From NCBI GenBank assembly GCA_003478355.1, contig QUFC01000021.1, forward strand, positions 1-60,793: a DNA stretch of 60,793 nucleotides. The letters are read 5' to 3'. The translations under genes and the position numbers were made by a program. Position 1 is the first letter of the stretch; each line of letters begins with the position of its first letter. The notes beneath the pieces are model-generated. The model had not been told where the DNA came from. It saw nothing but the letters and a program-made list of their open reading frames with translations, and made no database searches. Positions 1 through 8,787 of the stretch are shown here, piece by piece. Source of the stretch: Lachnospiraceae bacterium AM48-27BH (GTDB taxonomy: Bacteria; Bacillota; Clostridia; Lachnospirales; Lachnospiraceae).

Positions 1-99
1 CCGTAAGCAACTGTTATATATAAAACAAGAACGACAAGCCCGATTCACAAGCTTATCGCTCTTAATTATCATAGAAGAATCTTATTTACAGAGATTTTC

Positions 100-690
100 T
101 CATACTCTCAAAGCTGCTTTTACACCAACAATCGTTTTTGATAAGTTTTCAATATAATCAATAATACTACGTAGCACCCATACAGATACTGGTAAATCTT
201 CATCGCCATATTCAAAAAATGTATTCTGATATTTTTGATTTACTGCAAACATCTTAATCTCAATTGCAGATACGGCACAGTTTTGTTTATCATAGATTTC
301 ACCAGTAGCTTTTGCTTCTTCCTCATCCAAACGAATTCGATCAATATACGGGATTGATGTAACCGCAAGTGTATAGAACGACACAATGTCGCGATCAATT
401 TCATGTCCGTTCTTGTCCTTTAAAATATTCCAGACAACATAAGTTACACCATTACCATCATCTGCGTAATCGATTGCTTCGTCCGAAATAAATTCGTTAA
501 AATTTTGATAGCCATTTCCCGCGTCAAACTGCTTAATTTTAAAAAGAAAATCCTGATATGAATCTCTAAGCGTTTTCACATCAGGATTAAATACATCAAT
601 ATGGTCATGTGACTTATTATTTGCGTGTGCCAAATAACTTACCTGCTTTCTTGCAAGATTCCAAAAATTCGGTTGATACTTTACTGTCAT
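100..690 (-). CDS. GNAT-like acetyltransferase toxin homologue, C-terminally truncated
   Basis: The protein resembles the GNAT-like acetyltransferases that pair with a small upstream antitoxin-like protein in Firmicutes. The central block (VVWNIL, IVSFYTLAVTSIPYIDRI, AIEIKMFAVN, DLPVSVWVLRSIIDYI) is the recognisable part. The family normally continues past the GVKA strand with a further strand and a FYxKNGF-type end. Here it stops ten residues after VGVK, and no frame in positions 1-100 continues it. The true start is unclear, because the first 25 or so codons overlap the upstream small gene in another frame. An internal GTG near 571 is possible. Toxin function is inferred from the gene pair only. 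Positions 1-99 hold nothing else I recognise. Confidence 0.55.
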   Translation of the reverse strand: MTVKYQPNFWNLARKQVSYLAHANNKSHDHIDVFNPDVKTLRDSYQDFLFKIKQFDAGNGYQNFNEFISDEAIDYADDGNGVTYVVWNILKDKNGHEIDRDIVSFYTLAVTSIPYIDRIRLDEEEAKATGEIYDKQNCAVSAIEIKMFAVNQKYQNTFFEYGDEDLPVSVWVLRSIIDYIENLSKTIVGVKAALRV

Positions 691-769
691 TAAAGTGTTT
701 GATGAATATTTTAGAATCTTTTTCTTTTATTACTGGTACAACATTAACCGGTTTCGCTAAAACAGCCAT
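617..769 (-). CDS. Small antitoxin-like protein paired with the GNAT gene
   Basis: The protein has 50 residues and starts MAVLAKPVNVVPVIKEKDSK. The ATG at 769 was chosen because a strong AAGGAGG ribosome site lies just upstream; an in-frame start at 823 lacks one. The sequence resembles short antitoxin-like proteins encoded directly before GNAT-type genes in Lachnospiraceae (VPVIKEK, a basic C-terminus). The downstream gene follows at once or overlaps, so the two should be co-transcribed. I see no classical DNA-binding motif. Antitoxin function is an inference from gene order, not from a recognised domain. Confidence 0.5.
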   Translation of the reverse strand: MAVLAKPVNVVPVIKEKDSKIFIKHFNDSKVSTEFLESCKKAGKLFGTRK

Positions 770-823
770 TTGCTCAACCTCCTTTGTTTCATTATTCGTG
801 CATAGTCCAGATTTCCTATTCAT

Positions 824-871
824 ATTATATCACCTGTTAAGATTATACGCAACACATGAAATTCCATGCAA
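824..871 (-). promoter_or_regulatory. Tandem overlapping promoters of the GNAT/antitoxin pair
   Basis: Two sigma-A-like promoters overlap. The upstream one has TTGCAT (866-871) and TATAAT (842-847) with an 18-base spacer. The downstream one has TTGCGT (847-852) and TATAAT (824-829) with a 17-base spacer. Both read leftward into the small gene starting at 769. Overlapping promoters of this kind would suit autoregulation, which is an inference. Confidence 0.55.
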
Positions 872-902
872 TCATATTAAAAAACAAAGGTGACATAAGG
901 TT

Positions 903-942
903 TAAAAACCGACGTTAAAAATATACAAATTCTAACGCCGGT
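903..942 (-). terminator. Intrinsic terminator after birA
   Basis: Inverted arms ACCGACGTTA (908-917) and TAACGCCGGT (933-942) form a stem with one mismatch. On the minus strand a run of T follows. It lies about 20 bases past the birA stop codon. Confidence 0.7.
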
Positions 943-959
943 CTTTCCAATTTATTCAT

Positions 960-1940
960 TTATACATATCCATAAATTCCCCGGACAGATACCTCTCCTG
1001 ACATCACCTGGGAAATGCTTCCACCTTCCCGTTCTACCAGGAGTTCCCCGCCTTCAGTAATTCCACGACAGATACCACAGTATTCCTGTTTGGGTGCTAA
1101 TACTTTGACCTGACGGCCAAGGTTGGCTAATTTACTTTCGTATTCTTCTTTCAGACCGGACAGATCGGCTGTTTTTAAAAAGATCTCGTAATATTGTTCC
1201 ATCCGTTTCATGATGGCAGCGATCAGTTCGCTGCGCTTCCATGATTTACCAGATTCCAGATAGAGGGACGTAGCTGTTGCGGCAATGTCCTCCGGGAAAT
1301 CAGGGGTGTTAACGTTGATTCCGATTCCAACGATGATATAGCGGATGGAATCCAGATCGGTACTCATCTCTGTCAGGATACCACAGATCTTTTTACCGGA
1401 AAGCACCAGGTCGTTTGGCCACTTAATCTTAGTCTCCATGCCTGTGATATCCTGAATTCCGGAGGCTACTGCCATGGCGGCTACCAGGGTCAGCATGGAT
1501 GCGTGCTCCGGTCCCACCTGGGGCTTTAACAGGAAGCTCATCCAGATACCGCTTCCTGCAGGAGACTTCCATACTCTTCCACGGCGGCCTTTTCCTGCCT
1601 CCTGACATTCTGCCACGACCAGAAGTCCTTCCTCTGCACCTTCCTCGGCCAGACGGCGCACCTGATTATTGGTGGAGTCGATCTTGTCATAGTATTTCAC
1701 TGGAAGTCCCAGCTGCTGATCGCCCATGCAGCTTTCCAGCTCCGCGGCCGTCATCACATCGGCGCTTTCTACCAGTCGGTAACCCTTATTCCGCACCGCC
1801 TCAATCTCATATCCTTCTTCCCGCAGCTGGTTGATCACCTTCCAGACTGCGGTTCTGGATACATTTAACTTCTCACATAACTCCTGACCGGACAGATATC
1901 CATCACAGGATTTTAATAATCGGATAATCTCTGCTTTCAC
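960..1940 (-). CDS. birA: BirA: biotin-[acetyl-CoA-carboxylase] ligase / biotin repressor
   Basis: This is the bifunctional form, 326 residues. It activates biotin as biotinyl-AMP, transfers it to biotin carboxyl carrier proteins, and represses biotin genes. A winged helix-turn-helix fills residues 5-60 (LSGQELCEKLNVSRTAVWKV). The ligase domain has GKGRRGR near residue 116, the adenylate-binding loop, and KWPND near 172, followed by the small C-terminal domain. It lies 3 bases downstream of a small membrane-protein gene and is followed by a terminator. No biotin synthesis genes are in the window, so any repressor targets lie elsewhere. Confidence 0.93.
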   Translation of the reverse strand: MKAEIIRLLKSCDGYLSGQELCEKLNVSRTAVWKVINQLREEGYEIEAVRNKGYRLVESADVMTAAELESCMGDQQLGLPVKYYDKIDSTNNQVRRLAEEGAEEGLLVVAECQEAGKGRRGRVWKSPAGSGIWMSFLLKPQVGPEHASMLTLVAAMAVASGIQDITGMETKIKWPNDLVLSGKKICGILTEMSTDLDSIRYIIVGIGINVNTPDFPEDIAATATSLYLESGKSWKRSELIAAIMKRMEQYYEIFLKTADLSGLKEEYESKLANLGRQVKVLAPKQEYCGICRGITEGGELLVEREGGSISQVMSGEVSVRGIYGYV

Positions 1941-1943
1941 GTT

Positions 1944-2252
1944 TTACCTCCAGATACTGATGGCACTGATTACCGTCACGATCAGCAAAAAACCAGCGAT
2001 CACAAACGGAATCACAGCTCCAGCCTTTTTCTTTTTATCTCTTCCACTCTGTCGGTACTGGTAAACTCCATTGACCAGGTTCAATACCGCTGCCAGAAGA
2101 AAGATCAGTGGAAATAAGATCCGGTTGTCCTCCGGATTCAAAAACGCGATCACAGCAAAAAGCACCACCAGAAAGCCGATCACGATGTGGATCCAATCCA
2201 GGATCAGTGCCGCATTTCTGGGACTTTTTTTCTTATCCTGTCCATAAATCAT
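1944..2252 (-). CDS. Small membrane protein of unknown function (DUF6637-like)
   Basis: The protein has 102 residues: a short charged N-terminus, two hydrophobic helices at about residues 18-38 and 46-62, a basic cytoplasmic loop (SGRDKKKKAG), and a third helix at about 77-100. This suits an integral membrane protein with a positively charged loop inside. It sits 6 bases after argF and 3 bases before birA, so it is probably co-transcribed with both. I know no function. The DUF6637 assignment is from memory of similar Clostridia proteins and is tentative. Confidence 0.6.
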   Translation of the reverse strand: MIYGQDKKKSPRNAALILDWIHIVIGFLVVLFAVIAFLNPEDNRILFPLIFLLAAVLNLVNGVYQYRQSGRDKKKKAGAVIPFVIAGFLLIVTVISAISIWR

Positions 2253-2258
2253 GAAAAA

Positions 2259-3248
2259 TTACACTCCTAATGTCGCAGCCATAACCGCTTTGATGGTGTG
2301 CATACGGTTCTCTGCCTCATCAAATACCTTAGACTGCGTTGATTCAAATACTTCATCAGTTACTTCCATGTCGATGATGCCGAAACGCTCGCTCATTTCC
2401 TTACCGATCTTAGTCTTTAAGTCATGGAAAGATGGCAGGCAGTGTAAGAAGATCGCTTTCTCTCCTGCATTCTCCATTACGGCTTTCGTCACTTTGTATG
2501 GAGTCAGATCCTGGATACGTTCGGTCCAGACACTGTCTGGCTCACCCATAGATACCCATACATCGGTATAGATCACGTCAGCGTCTCTGGTACCTTCCAT
2601 CACATCCTCGGTTAAAGTGATGGTGGAACCAGATGCTTTTGCGTATTCCTGGCACTGCGCCACCAGTTCTGCGTTCGGGAAATATTTCTCCGGCGCGCAG
2701 GCAGTGAAATCAAGGCCCATCTTCGCGCAGGCGATCATCAGGGAATTACCCATATTATATCTTGCATCGCCCATATATACAAGTTTAATTCCATTTAATT
2801 TTCCAAAATGTTCCCTGATGGTTAAAAGATCAGCCAACATCTGAGTCGGATGATACTCGTTGGTCAAACCATTCCATACAGGAACACCTGCATATTTTGC
2901 CAGTTCTTCTACGATGGCCTGACCATATCCACGGTACTCGATGCCCTCATACATCCGTCCAAGAACTCTTGCAGTATCTGCAATGCTCTCTTTTTTGCCG
3001 ATCTGGGAACCAGTTGGATCCAGATAAGTGGTTCCCATGCCAAGGTCATGAGCCGCCACCTCGAAGGCACAACGGGTCCTGGTGCTGGTCTTTTCAAAGA
3101 TCAGAGCCACATTTTTCCCTTTGTGGATATCAACCGGAATGCCCTTTTTCTTTTTATCCTTTAAATCTGCAGATAAATCCAGCAGATACTGGATCTCCTC
3201 TGGTGTAAAGTCCTTTAATGTTAAGAAATTTCTGCCTTTTAAATTCAT
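2259..3248 (-). CDS. argF: Ornithine carbamoyltransferase
   Basis: The enzyme joins carbamoyl phosphate and ornithine to give citrulline in arginine synthesis (or the reverse in arginine breakdown). The length of 329 residues is normal. The carbamoyl-phosphate loop STRTR is at residues 55-59, and the ornithine-side signature HCLPSFHD is near residue 270. A GGAGG ribosome site precedes the ATG. The promoter carries two good matches to the ArgR box (3274-3291 and 3304-3321), so repression by ArgR with arginine is likely. This supports the biosynthetic role. No other arginine genes are nearby. Confidence 0.95.
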   Translation of the reverse strand: MNLKGRNFLTLKDFTPEEIQYLLDLSADLKDKKKKGIPVDIHKGKNVALIFEKTSTRTRCAFEVAAHDLGMGTTYLDPTGSQIGKKESIADTARVLGRMYEGIEYRGYGQAIVEELAKYAGVPVWNGLTNEYHPTQMLADLLTIREHFGKLNGIKLVYMGDARYNMGNSLMIACAKMGLDFTACAPEKYFPNAELVAQCQEYAKASGSTITLTEDVMEGTRDADVIYTDVWVSMGEPDSVWTERIQDLTPYKVTKAVMENAGEKAIFLHCLPSFHDLKTKIGKEMSERFGIIDMEVTDEVFESTQSKVFDEAENRMHTIKAVMAATLGV

Positions 3249-3273
3249 AGCGTTTCCTCCGTATTTATACTGT

Positions 3274-3321
3274 ACTGTATTTTTATACAGAATTATAGTA
3301 TACTATGAATAAATATGCAAT
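3274..3321 (-). promoter_or_regulatory. argF promoter with two ArgR boxes
   Basis: A promoter with -35 TTGCAT (3315-3320) and -10 TATAAT (3292-3297), spacer 17, reads leftward into argF. One ARG-box-like palindrome, core CTGTATAAAAATACAG, covers 3275-3290, just downstream of the -10. A second match to the TNTGNATWWWWATNCANA pattern covers 3304-3321 and overlaps the -35. The centres are 30 bases apart, about three helix turns, as in cooperative ArgR operators. The upstream half lies in the 3' end of the patatin gene. Confidence 0.75.
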
Positions 3322-4444
3322 AGATATTTTTCATTTATTTTCTGTTTTAATTCTGCAGGGGTGTAAATATGGAAACGGCTGATCCGGAAACTGCGGGCGG
3401 TGTCCTCTAAAAAGGAAAGATACAATTCCTTGTAGGTCCAGTCTTTCTTCAGTTTCATGCGCTGCGCCAAAAATGGAAATACCTGTTCTGTGTAGATCCG
3501 GTAACCGGATAACTCCTCCGGAATCTGTTCTGGCATCGGAAGCAATCCACAACGGGTGAATTCTTCTATCTCCGTAAGAAACCGTTCAAAATAGTAAACG
3601 TCAGACTCCGGCGCATAGAGATAATACCAACGCCCTTCCAATCCATAAAGTACCCTCTTGGCATCATAATAGCCCAGTGTCATATTTTTTCTGGCTCTGG
3701 TCCGGTCAAACTCCAGAATTCCGCCCAAGTCCTGTCTGGGAGCAATGTGAGTCACATGAACATCCTCAGGGATTTCCGTTGTACGCTCACTGTCATAGCC
3801 AAGACCGTAGATGCGTATCACCAGAATATCCTTATAATCATGCTCCAGGAGAATATTGATGGGCACATTGTTCCAGCCACCGCCATCCAGATACCGTTTT
3901 CCACCTAATTTGTCATTGCGGAACGCCGGGAAATAGGCGCTGGCGAGCAGCATATCTCCGATCTCCCCATCTGGAATATCCTTTGCATTTAGCACCAGCA
4001 GTTCCCGGTCAGTGACAGATAGGTAGTCAGATACAGTTCTCGGTCAGAGCTGCGGATTTTGTCCTCATCAACAACGGATTCAATCAGGTTTTTTAGCGGC
4101 GTAATGTCAAGTCCTTTGTCTTTTAAGATTTTCTTGGCATCCTCTGCCACTTTCATCAGATCCAGAGATTTCAGATCCAGTTTTTTCACTGTCTCGATCA
4201 CGTCATCATCTACATCGATTACCTGGGAGTATCGGATATTTTCCCAGATCTCTTCCGCTTTTTCAAGATCATCCATACAGATAAGGGCGCCATTTAAGGC
4301 GCCCACTGATGCACCCGCGATTCCGCGGATCTTAATTCCGGCTTCCCGGAGGGCTTTCCAGGCACCGATCTGATATGATCCTCTGGCACCACCGCCCTCC
4401 AGTACAATCCCGTATTCTTTTGTCAGATCAAGCTGAAAACGCAT
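3303..4444 (-). pseudogene. Patatin-like phospholipase, interrupted by a frameshift
   Basis: Two adjacent reading frames make one patatin-family lipid acyl hydrolase. The first (4444-3989) carries the oxyanion loop GGGARGS near residue 15 and the nucleophile elbow GASVG near residue 45. The second (to 3303) carries the catalytic Asp in YLDGGGWNNVP. The frames switch around 4016-4024. Adding one base there restores a smooth join (LTTY-SVTDRELLVLNAKDIP) and a protein of about 380 residues. As written, the protein loses its catalytic Asp. The cause may be real decay or a sequencing error; this site is not an obvious homopolymer. Confidence 0.8.
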
Positions 4445-4481
4445 GATAACACCCCTCCAAAAGAAAAGTTATGCTTAAGAA

Positions 4482-5417
4482 TTACTCTGTTTTTTCGTCT
4501 TTTGCTACTTCCGCAACGGATTTTACCAGACCAGCCAGTCCCTGGATTTCTGATGGGATGATGATCTTGGTTGCTTTGCCGTCAGCTGCCTTGGCAAAGG
4601 CCTCTAAGCTCTTTAACTGGATCACCGCATTGTCTGCGCCAGCCTCTTTGATGAAACGGATACCATCTGCCGTTGCCTGCTGGATCTTTAAGATCGCTTC
4701 TGCCTGGCCTTCTGCCTCTTTGATCCGTTTCTCCTTCTCAGCCTCTGCGCGGAGGATCGCGGACTGCTTATCAGCCTCTGCGTCCAGGATCACAGACTGT
4801 TTCTTACCTTCTGCCACCAGAATGGTGGATTTCTTCTCACCTTCTGCCTTTAAGATAGCTTCACGGCGCTCACGCTCTGCCTTCATCTGCTTCTCCATGG
4901 CATCCTGGATGGCAGCAGGCGGAATAATGTTCTTTAACTCTACACGGTTCACCTTAATTCCCCATGGATCTGTTGCCACATCCAGGGCAGCACGCATCTT
5001 GGTATTGATGGTCTCTCTGGAGGTTAACGTCTGATCCAGCTCCAGATCTCCGATGATATTCCTTAAAGTCGTTGCAGTCAGATTCTCAATGGCCATGATC
5101 GGATTTTCCACACCATAAGTATAAAGCTTTGGATCGGTGATCTGGAAAAATACGACCGTATCAATCTTCATGGTAACGTTATCTTTGGTGATCACCGGCT
5201 GTGGCGGGAAATCCACTACCTGCTCTTTTAAGATCACACGTTTTGCCACACGGTCAATAAATGGTGCTTTCACATGAAGACCTACATTCCAGGTTCCCTG
5301 GTACGCGCCAAGCCGCTCTACCACCATAGCCTGAGCCTGCGGAACGATCTTCACACAGCTTGATAAAATGATCAGCGCCAAAATAGCAAGAATCAATAAC
5401 CCAATTAATAAACCCAT
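4482..5417 (-). CDS. SPFH/Band 7 (stomatin/QmcA-like) membrane protein
   Basis: The protein is a stomatin-type scaffold anchored by one N-terminal helix (MGLLIGLLILAILALIILSS). The SPFH domain follows (about residues 25-180), then a long Ala/Glu/Lys-rich coiled coil (about 190-260), typical of proteins that form ring-like membrane oligomers. The ATG at 5417 was chosen because AGGAGG stands 7 bases upstream; the longer ORF to 5447 would overlap nfeD. It lies 1 base after the nfeD-like gene, and NfeD/SPFH pairs are a conserved functional unit in bacterial membrane microdomains. Confidence 0.88.
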   Translation of the reverse strand: MGLLIGLLILAILALIILSSCVKIVPQAQAMVVERLGAYQGTWNVGLHVKAPFIDRVAKRVILKEQVVDFPPQPVITKDNVTMKIDTVVFFQITDPKLYTYGVENPIMAIENLTATTLRNIIGDLELDQTLTSRETINTKMRAALDVATDPWGIKVNRVELKNIIPPAAIQDAMEKQMKAERERREAILKAEGEKKSTILVAEGKKQSVILDAEADKQSAILRAEAEKEKRIKEAEGQAEAILKIQQATADGIRFIKEAGADNAVIQLKSLEAFAKAADGKATKIIIPSEIQGLAGLVKSVAEVAKDEKTE

Positions 5418-5418
5418 A

Positions 5419-5859
5419 CTACATTTCCTCCTTATGTCTGCTGACAATTAATTTAACTCCCTGGATACTCTGGACCACTACCATGGTATCCGGTGGATAA
5501 CAGGTTTCCTCATCCTGGCTTCTGGCAGTCCACTCCTGACCACCTGCCAGCACAGTCCCTGTCCCCTTCTGGTTGTTGACCTCTTCTGTTACCCGGACCT
5601 CGCTGCCGATAAGACTGTCTGCATTCGTTCTGGTCACCCGTCCAGACAAACATTTCAGGGCAAATGGCCGGGTAAAAATAAGAAGCACAAATGACACGAT
5701 CACAAATCCAAGAAGCTGCATCTCTAATGACACGTGAAACAGGGACAAGAGAAATGCCGCCAATGCGCCTCCAGCAAACCAGATCGTCGTCAATGCCATA
5801 GTGGCTGCCTCTATGATCACTAAGAACACAAAACCAATCAGCCAGTAAACCGATACCAT
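5419..5859 (-). CDS. NfeD-family membrane protein
   Basis: The protein has 146 residues. The N-terminal part has two or three membrane helices (about residues 3-65). The C-terminal part is an OB-fold NfeD domain outside the bilayer core (SLIGSEVRVTEEV, GTVLAGGQEWTARS, VVVQSIQGVKLIV). Short NfeD proteins of this kind partner with stomatin-like SPFH proteins. The SPFH gene starts 1 base downstream, so the two are translationally linked. The exact cellular role is not known from sequence. Confidence 0.85.
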   Translation of the reverse strand: MVSVYWLIGFVFLVIIEAATMALTTIWFAGGALAAFLLSLFHVSLEMQLLGFVIVSFVLLIFTRPFALKCLSGRVTRTNADSLIGSEVRVTEEVNNQKGTGTVLAGGQEWTARSQDEETCYPPDTMVVVQSIQGVKLIVSRHKEEM

Positions 5860-5920
5860 ATATACTCCCCCTTTCTGTAAACACAGCTTCTGATCCCTCT
5901 GATACCGAATCTTCCGCTAT

Positions 5921-6727
5921 TTATTTCTGATTTCTCCTCTGCCTTGCCACCTCGAACATCAGTACGGAAGAGGCAATGGCTGCATTCAAGGATTCCACGC
6001 TGCCTGCCATTGGAATTTTTACATAGGTATCTGCCAGTGACGCGATCTCATCGCTTAAGCCCTGTGCCTCATTGCCGATGAGGAATCCGGTGCTTTCCGT
6101 ATAATCTTCCTGATCGTAGGAATTCTGACCCTTTAAATGGGCTGCATAGAGGTGAACTCCATGATCCTTTAACTGCAAAAGGGCTGCTTTCAAATCTTCC
6201 ACATAAACAAATGGGACACGGAACACAGCGCCCATAGTAGAACGGATCACCTTTGGATTATAAATATCCGCTGTCTGGGAATCCATGATCACGCCCGTAA
6301 TGCCTGCTGCTTCACCAGCCCGAAGAATCGTCCCCAGGTTTCCCGGATCCTGCAAACGCTCCAGAACAATGAAATGCGCTGCACCAGACTGGGACAACAG
6401 ATCCTTTAATCCATAATGATACTGTTTCGCCAGCGCCAGGATTCCCTGAGGTGTCTGGGTGTCAGACATGGCCTTTAATACTTCGTCTGTTACAGTCTCT
6501 ACACATTTTAATTGTTTTAACTTCTGATAAAGCGCATGATCCGCCTTTTTCTTCTCTTCTTCCAGGAAATGCTCCGTCACGTAGACCTGCTGGATTCTGT
6601 CATCTGGCAGTTCTGCGGCCATCTTCGGTCCTTCCACTACGAACAGACCGGTTTCTGTCCGGTATTTTGCCTTTTTGGCCAGGGCTGCCGCCTGTTTTAC
6701 CTTTTGGTTGCTTGTGCTGCTGATCAT
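5921..6727 (-). CDS. TrmH/SpoU-family RNA 2'-O-methyltransferase
   Basis: The protein is a SPOUT-class methyltransferase that modifies ribose 2'-OH in rRNA or tRNA using S-adenosylmethionine. An N-terminal substrate-binding domain (TGLFVVEGPKM near residue 25) is followed by the trefoil-knot domain with motif 1 VLERLQDPGNLGTILRAGEA, motif 2 LIGNEAQGLSDEI and motif 3 IPMAGSVESLNAAIASSVL. The start at 6727 was preferred because it gives a 4-base ATGA overlap with the nadE stop and a normal N-terminus. The RNA target cannot be read from the sequence. It resembles RlmB and the YsgA group. Confidence 0.88.
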   Translation of the reverse strand: MISSTSNQKVKQAAALAKKAKYRTETGLFVVEGPKMAAELPDDRIQQVYVTEHFLEEEKKKADHALYQKLKQLKCVETVTDEVLKAMSDTQTPQGILALAKQYHYGLKDLLSQSGAAHFIVLERLQDPGNLGTILRAGEAAGITGVIMDSQTADIYNPKVIRSTMGAVFRVPFVYVEDLKAALLQLKDHGVHLYAAHLKGQNSYDQEDYTESTGFLIGNEAQGLSDEIASLADTYVKIPMAGSVESLNAAIASSVLMFEVARQRRNQK

Positions 6728-8646
6728 CTGATTGCCTCCAGTTCTTCCATCCAGACACGGCTGCACGCATCACTTGGCATTCTTAAATCACCGCGTGGAG
6801 ATACTGCCACCGAACCCACTTTCGGGCCATCTGGCAGACAGGAGCGTTTAAACTGCTGGGAGAAGAATCTTCTGTAAAATGTTTTTAACCATTTCAGGAT
6901 GGTCTCCTTGTCATACTGTCCCCGGAACGCGTAGCACGCCAGGTAGTAAATGCGCTCCGGATGATAACCAAACCGCAGCACATAATATAAATAAAAGTCA
7001 TGAAGCTGATACGGGCCTACCAGATCCTCCGTTTTCTGGGAAATCACACCATCCTCTGGCGGAAGCAGCTCCGGGCTCACCGGAGTATCTAAAACATCCA
7101 GCAATACCGTCCGCAGTTTTTCTTCCTTACAGGTATCCGCATAATAGCGGACCAGATGCCGTACCAGTGTCTTCGGCACAGAGACATTCACTCCATACAT
7201 GGACATATGGTCTCCATTATAGGTTGCCCAGCCTAAAGCCAGTTCAGACATATCTCCCGTACCGATCACCAGACCTCCGACCTGGTTCGCAATATCCATT
7301 AACACCTGGGTGCGTTCTCTCGCCTGACCGTTCTCATAGGTCACATCATGAACTGCCGGATCATGTCCGATATCCGCGAAATGCTGCATCACAGAATTGC
7401 GGATGTCCACTTCCATTAACGATGCTCCTAGCTTTTCTGTCATCACACAGGCATTATGATAGGTCCGGTCGGTTGTTCCGAAACATGGCATGGTCACGGC
7501 ATGGATCTGACCTCTTGGAATCCCAAGCATATCAAACGCCCGGGCTGTCACTAAAAGCGCCAATGTAGAATCCAGTCCACCGGAGATACCGATCACCGCA
7601 TGACCAGCATGGGTATGTTCCAGACGTTTTTTCAGTCCGCACGCCTGAATGGATAAAATCTCCTCGCACCTGCGGTTTCTCTCCTGCTCATCACTTGGAA
7701 CAAATGGAGAAGGATCGATGAAACGCTTTAATTCAAAGGTCTCCGGCTGAAGGAAGAAATGCACTGTCTGATAAGCTTCAAGCTGCTCTGGCGTTAACTG
7801 ACCGTAAGTGGTCATTCTGCGCCGCTCGCTGTTCAGCCGTAAAAGATCCAGGTCCGCATAGATCGTCTGATGTCCAAAACGTTCAGAAACTGCTAACATA
7901 GTTCCATTTTCCGCAATGATATTATGACCGCCAAACACCAGATCCTGAGTTGATTCACCTTCTCCGGCATTGGAATAGATATAACCACATACCAATCTCG
8001 CGGACTGTCCGGAAATCAGGGACATCCGATAACTGTCTTTTCCAACCGTCTCATCACTGGCAGAAGAGTTGACGATCACCGTGGCGCCTGCCATGGCATG
8101 GGAAATACTAGGCGGGCAGGGAACCCACACATCCTCGCAGATTTCTGCACCTATCGTTAATCCCGGAACCGAATCGCACTGGAACAAAAGATTTGTTCCC
8201 ATAGGGACCTGTCCATCCTTCCACGGCACCATCACTGGTCTTTGATTTCCAGAGGTAAAATGACGCATTTCATAAAATTCCGAGTAATTTGGCAGGTGCG
8301 TCTTAGGAACCAGCCCTAAAAGCTTTCCCTGACAGACAGCTGCTGTCACATTATAAAGTTTTCCCTGATATTCCCACGGAAGTCCCACAAACAACAGCAT
8401 AGGAAAATCTGCCGATGCATCCACCAATTTTTTTAAGGTTTCTTTCGCCTTCTCAAGCAACGGTGCATGCCAGAACAGATCGTTACAGGTATAACCAGTC
8501 AGACAGAGTTCTGGAAACACCATCAGGAATGCATGATGATCCCGTCCCTCTTCCATCAATTTCAAAATCTCATTTCCATTAAATTCCGGATCAGCAACCT
8601 GAATCTTCGGCGTTGCTGCACAAACCCGTACAAATCCGTGATTCAT
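6724..8646 (-). CDS. nadE: NAD+ synthase, glutamine-hydrolysing
   Basis: The enzyme completes NAD by amidating nicotinate adenine dinucleotide with glutamine nitrogen. At 640 residues it is the two-domain form. The N-terminal nitrilase domain shows the Glu/Lys/Cys triad context in VFPELCLTGY, VPKTHLPNY and GAEICEDVWVP. The C-terminal synthetase domain has the ATP pyrophosphatase loop GISGGLDST near residue 354 and GTGDMSELALGW. A methyltransferase gene overlaps its stop by 4 bases. The start follows AAAGGAGA. It is divergent from the Rrf2 gene. Confidence 0.95.
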   Translation of the reverse strand: MNHGFVRVCAATPKIQVADPEFNGNEILKLMEEGRDHHAFLMVFPELCLTGYTCNDLFWHAPLLEKAKETLKKLVDASADFPMLLFVGLPWEYQGKLYNVTAAVCQGKLLGLVPKTHLPNYSEFYEMRHFTSGNQRPVMVPWKDGQVPMGTNLLFQCDSVPGLTIGAEICEDVWVPCPPSISHAMAGATVIVNSSASDETVGKDSYRMSLISGQSARLVCGYIYSNAGEGESTQDLVFGGHNIIAENGTMLAVSERFGHQTIYADLDLLRLNSERRRMTTYGQLTPEQLEAYQTVHFFLQPETFELKRFIDPSPFVPSDEQERNRRCEEILSIQACGLKKRLEHTHAGHAVIGISGGLDSTLALLVTARAFDMLGIPRGQIHAVTMPCFGTTDRTYHNACVMTEKLGASLMEVDIRNSVMQHFADIGHDPAVHDVTYENGQARERTQVLMDIANQVGGLVIGTGDMSELALGWATYNGDHMSMYGVNVSVPKTLVRHLVRYYADTCKEEKLRTVLLDVLDTPVSPELLPPEDGVISQKTEDLVGPYQLHDFYLYYVLRFGYHPERIYYLACYAFRGQYDKETILKWLKTFYRRFFSQQFKRSCLPDGPKVGSVAVSPRGDLRMPSDACSRVWMEELEAIR

Positions 8647-8711
8647 AAGATGGAATCTCCTTTGTTTTCAATATATAGCTTAGTATACACTGTTTTTTCG
8701 AAAAATGGAAG

Positions 8712-8740
8712 TTTACTTTTTCTTACATATCGTGTACAAT
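8712..8740 (+). promoter_or_regulatory. Promoter of the Rrf2-type regulator
   Basis: A -35-like TTTACT (8712-8717) and -10 TACAAT (8735-8740) with a 17-base spacer read rightward. The 47-base leader to the TTG start contains AT-rich direct and inverted half-sites (AATTAAT, AATTAT). Autoregulation by the encoded Rrf2 protein is possible but unproven. Confidence 0.5.
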
Positions 8741-8787
8741 AGTTTTAAATCCTAGTGAATTAATAAGAATTATAAGAAGGTGCCAAA

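Noticed and set aside
4471..5034. A 187-codon plus-strand frame opposite the SPFH gene
   Set aside because: The Ser/Ala repeats mirror the coiled coil of the SPFH protein on the other strand.
6879..7568. A 229-codon plus-strand open frame
   Set aside because: It is antisense to nadE, which has full nitrilase and synthetase motifs; its composition (Pro, Ser, His rich) is typical of a shadow frame.
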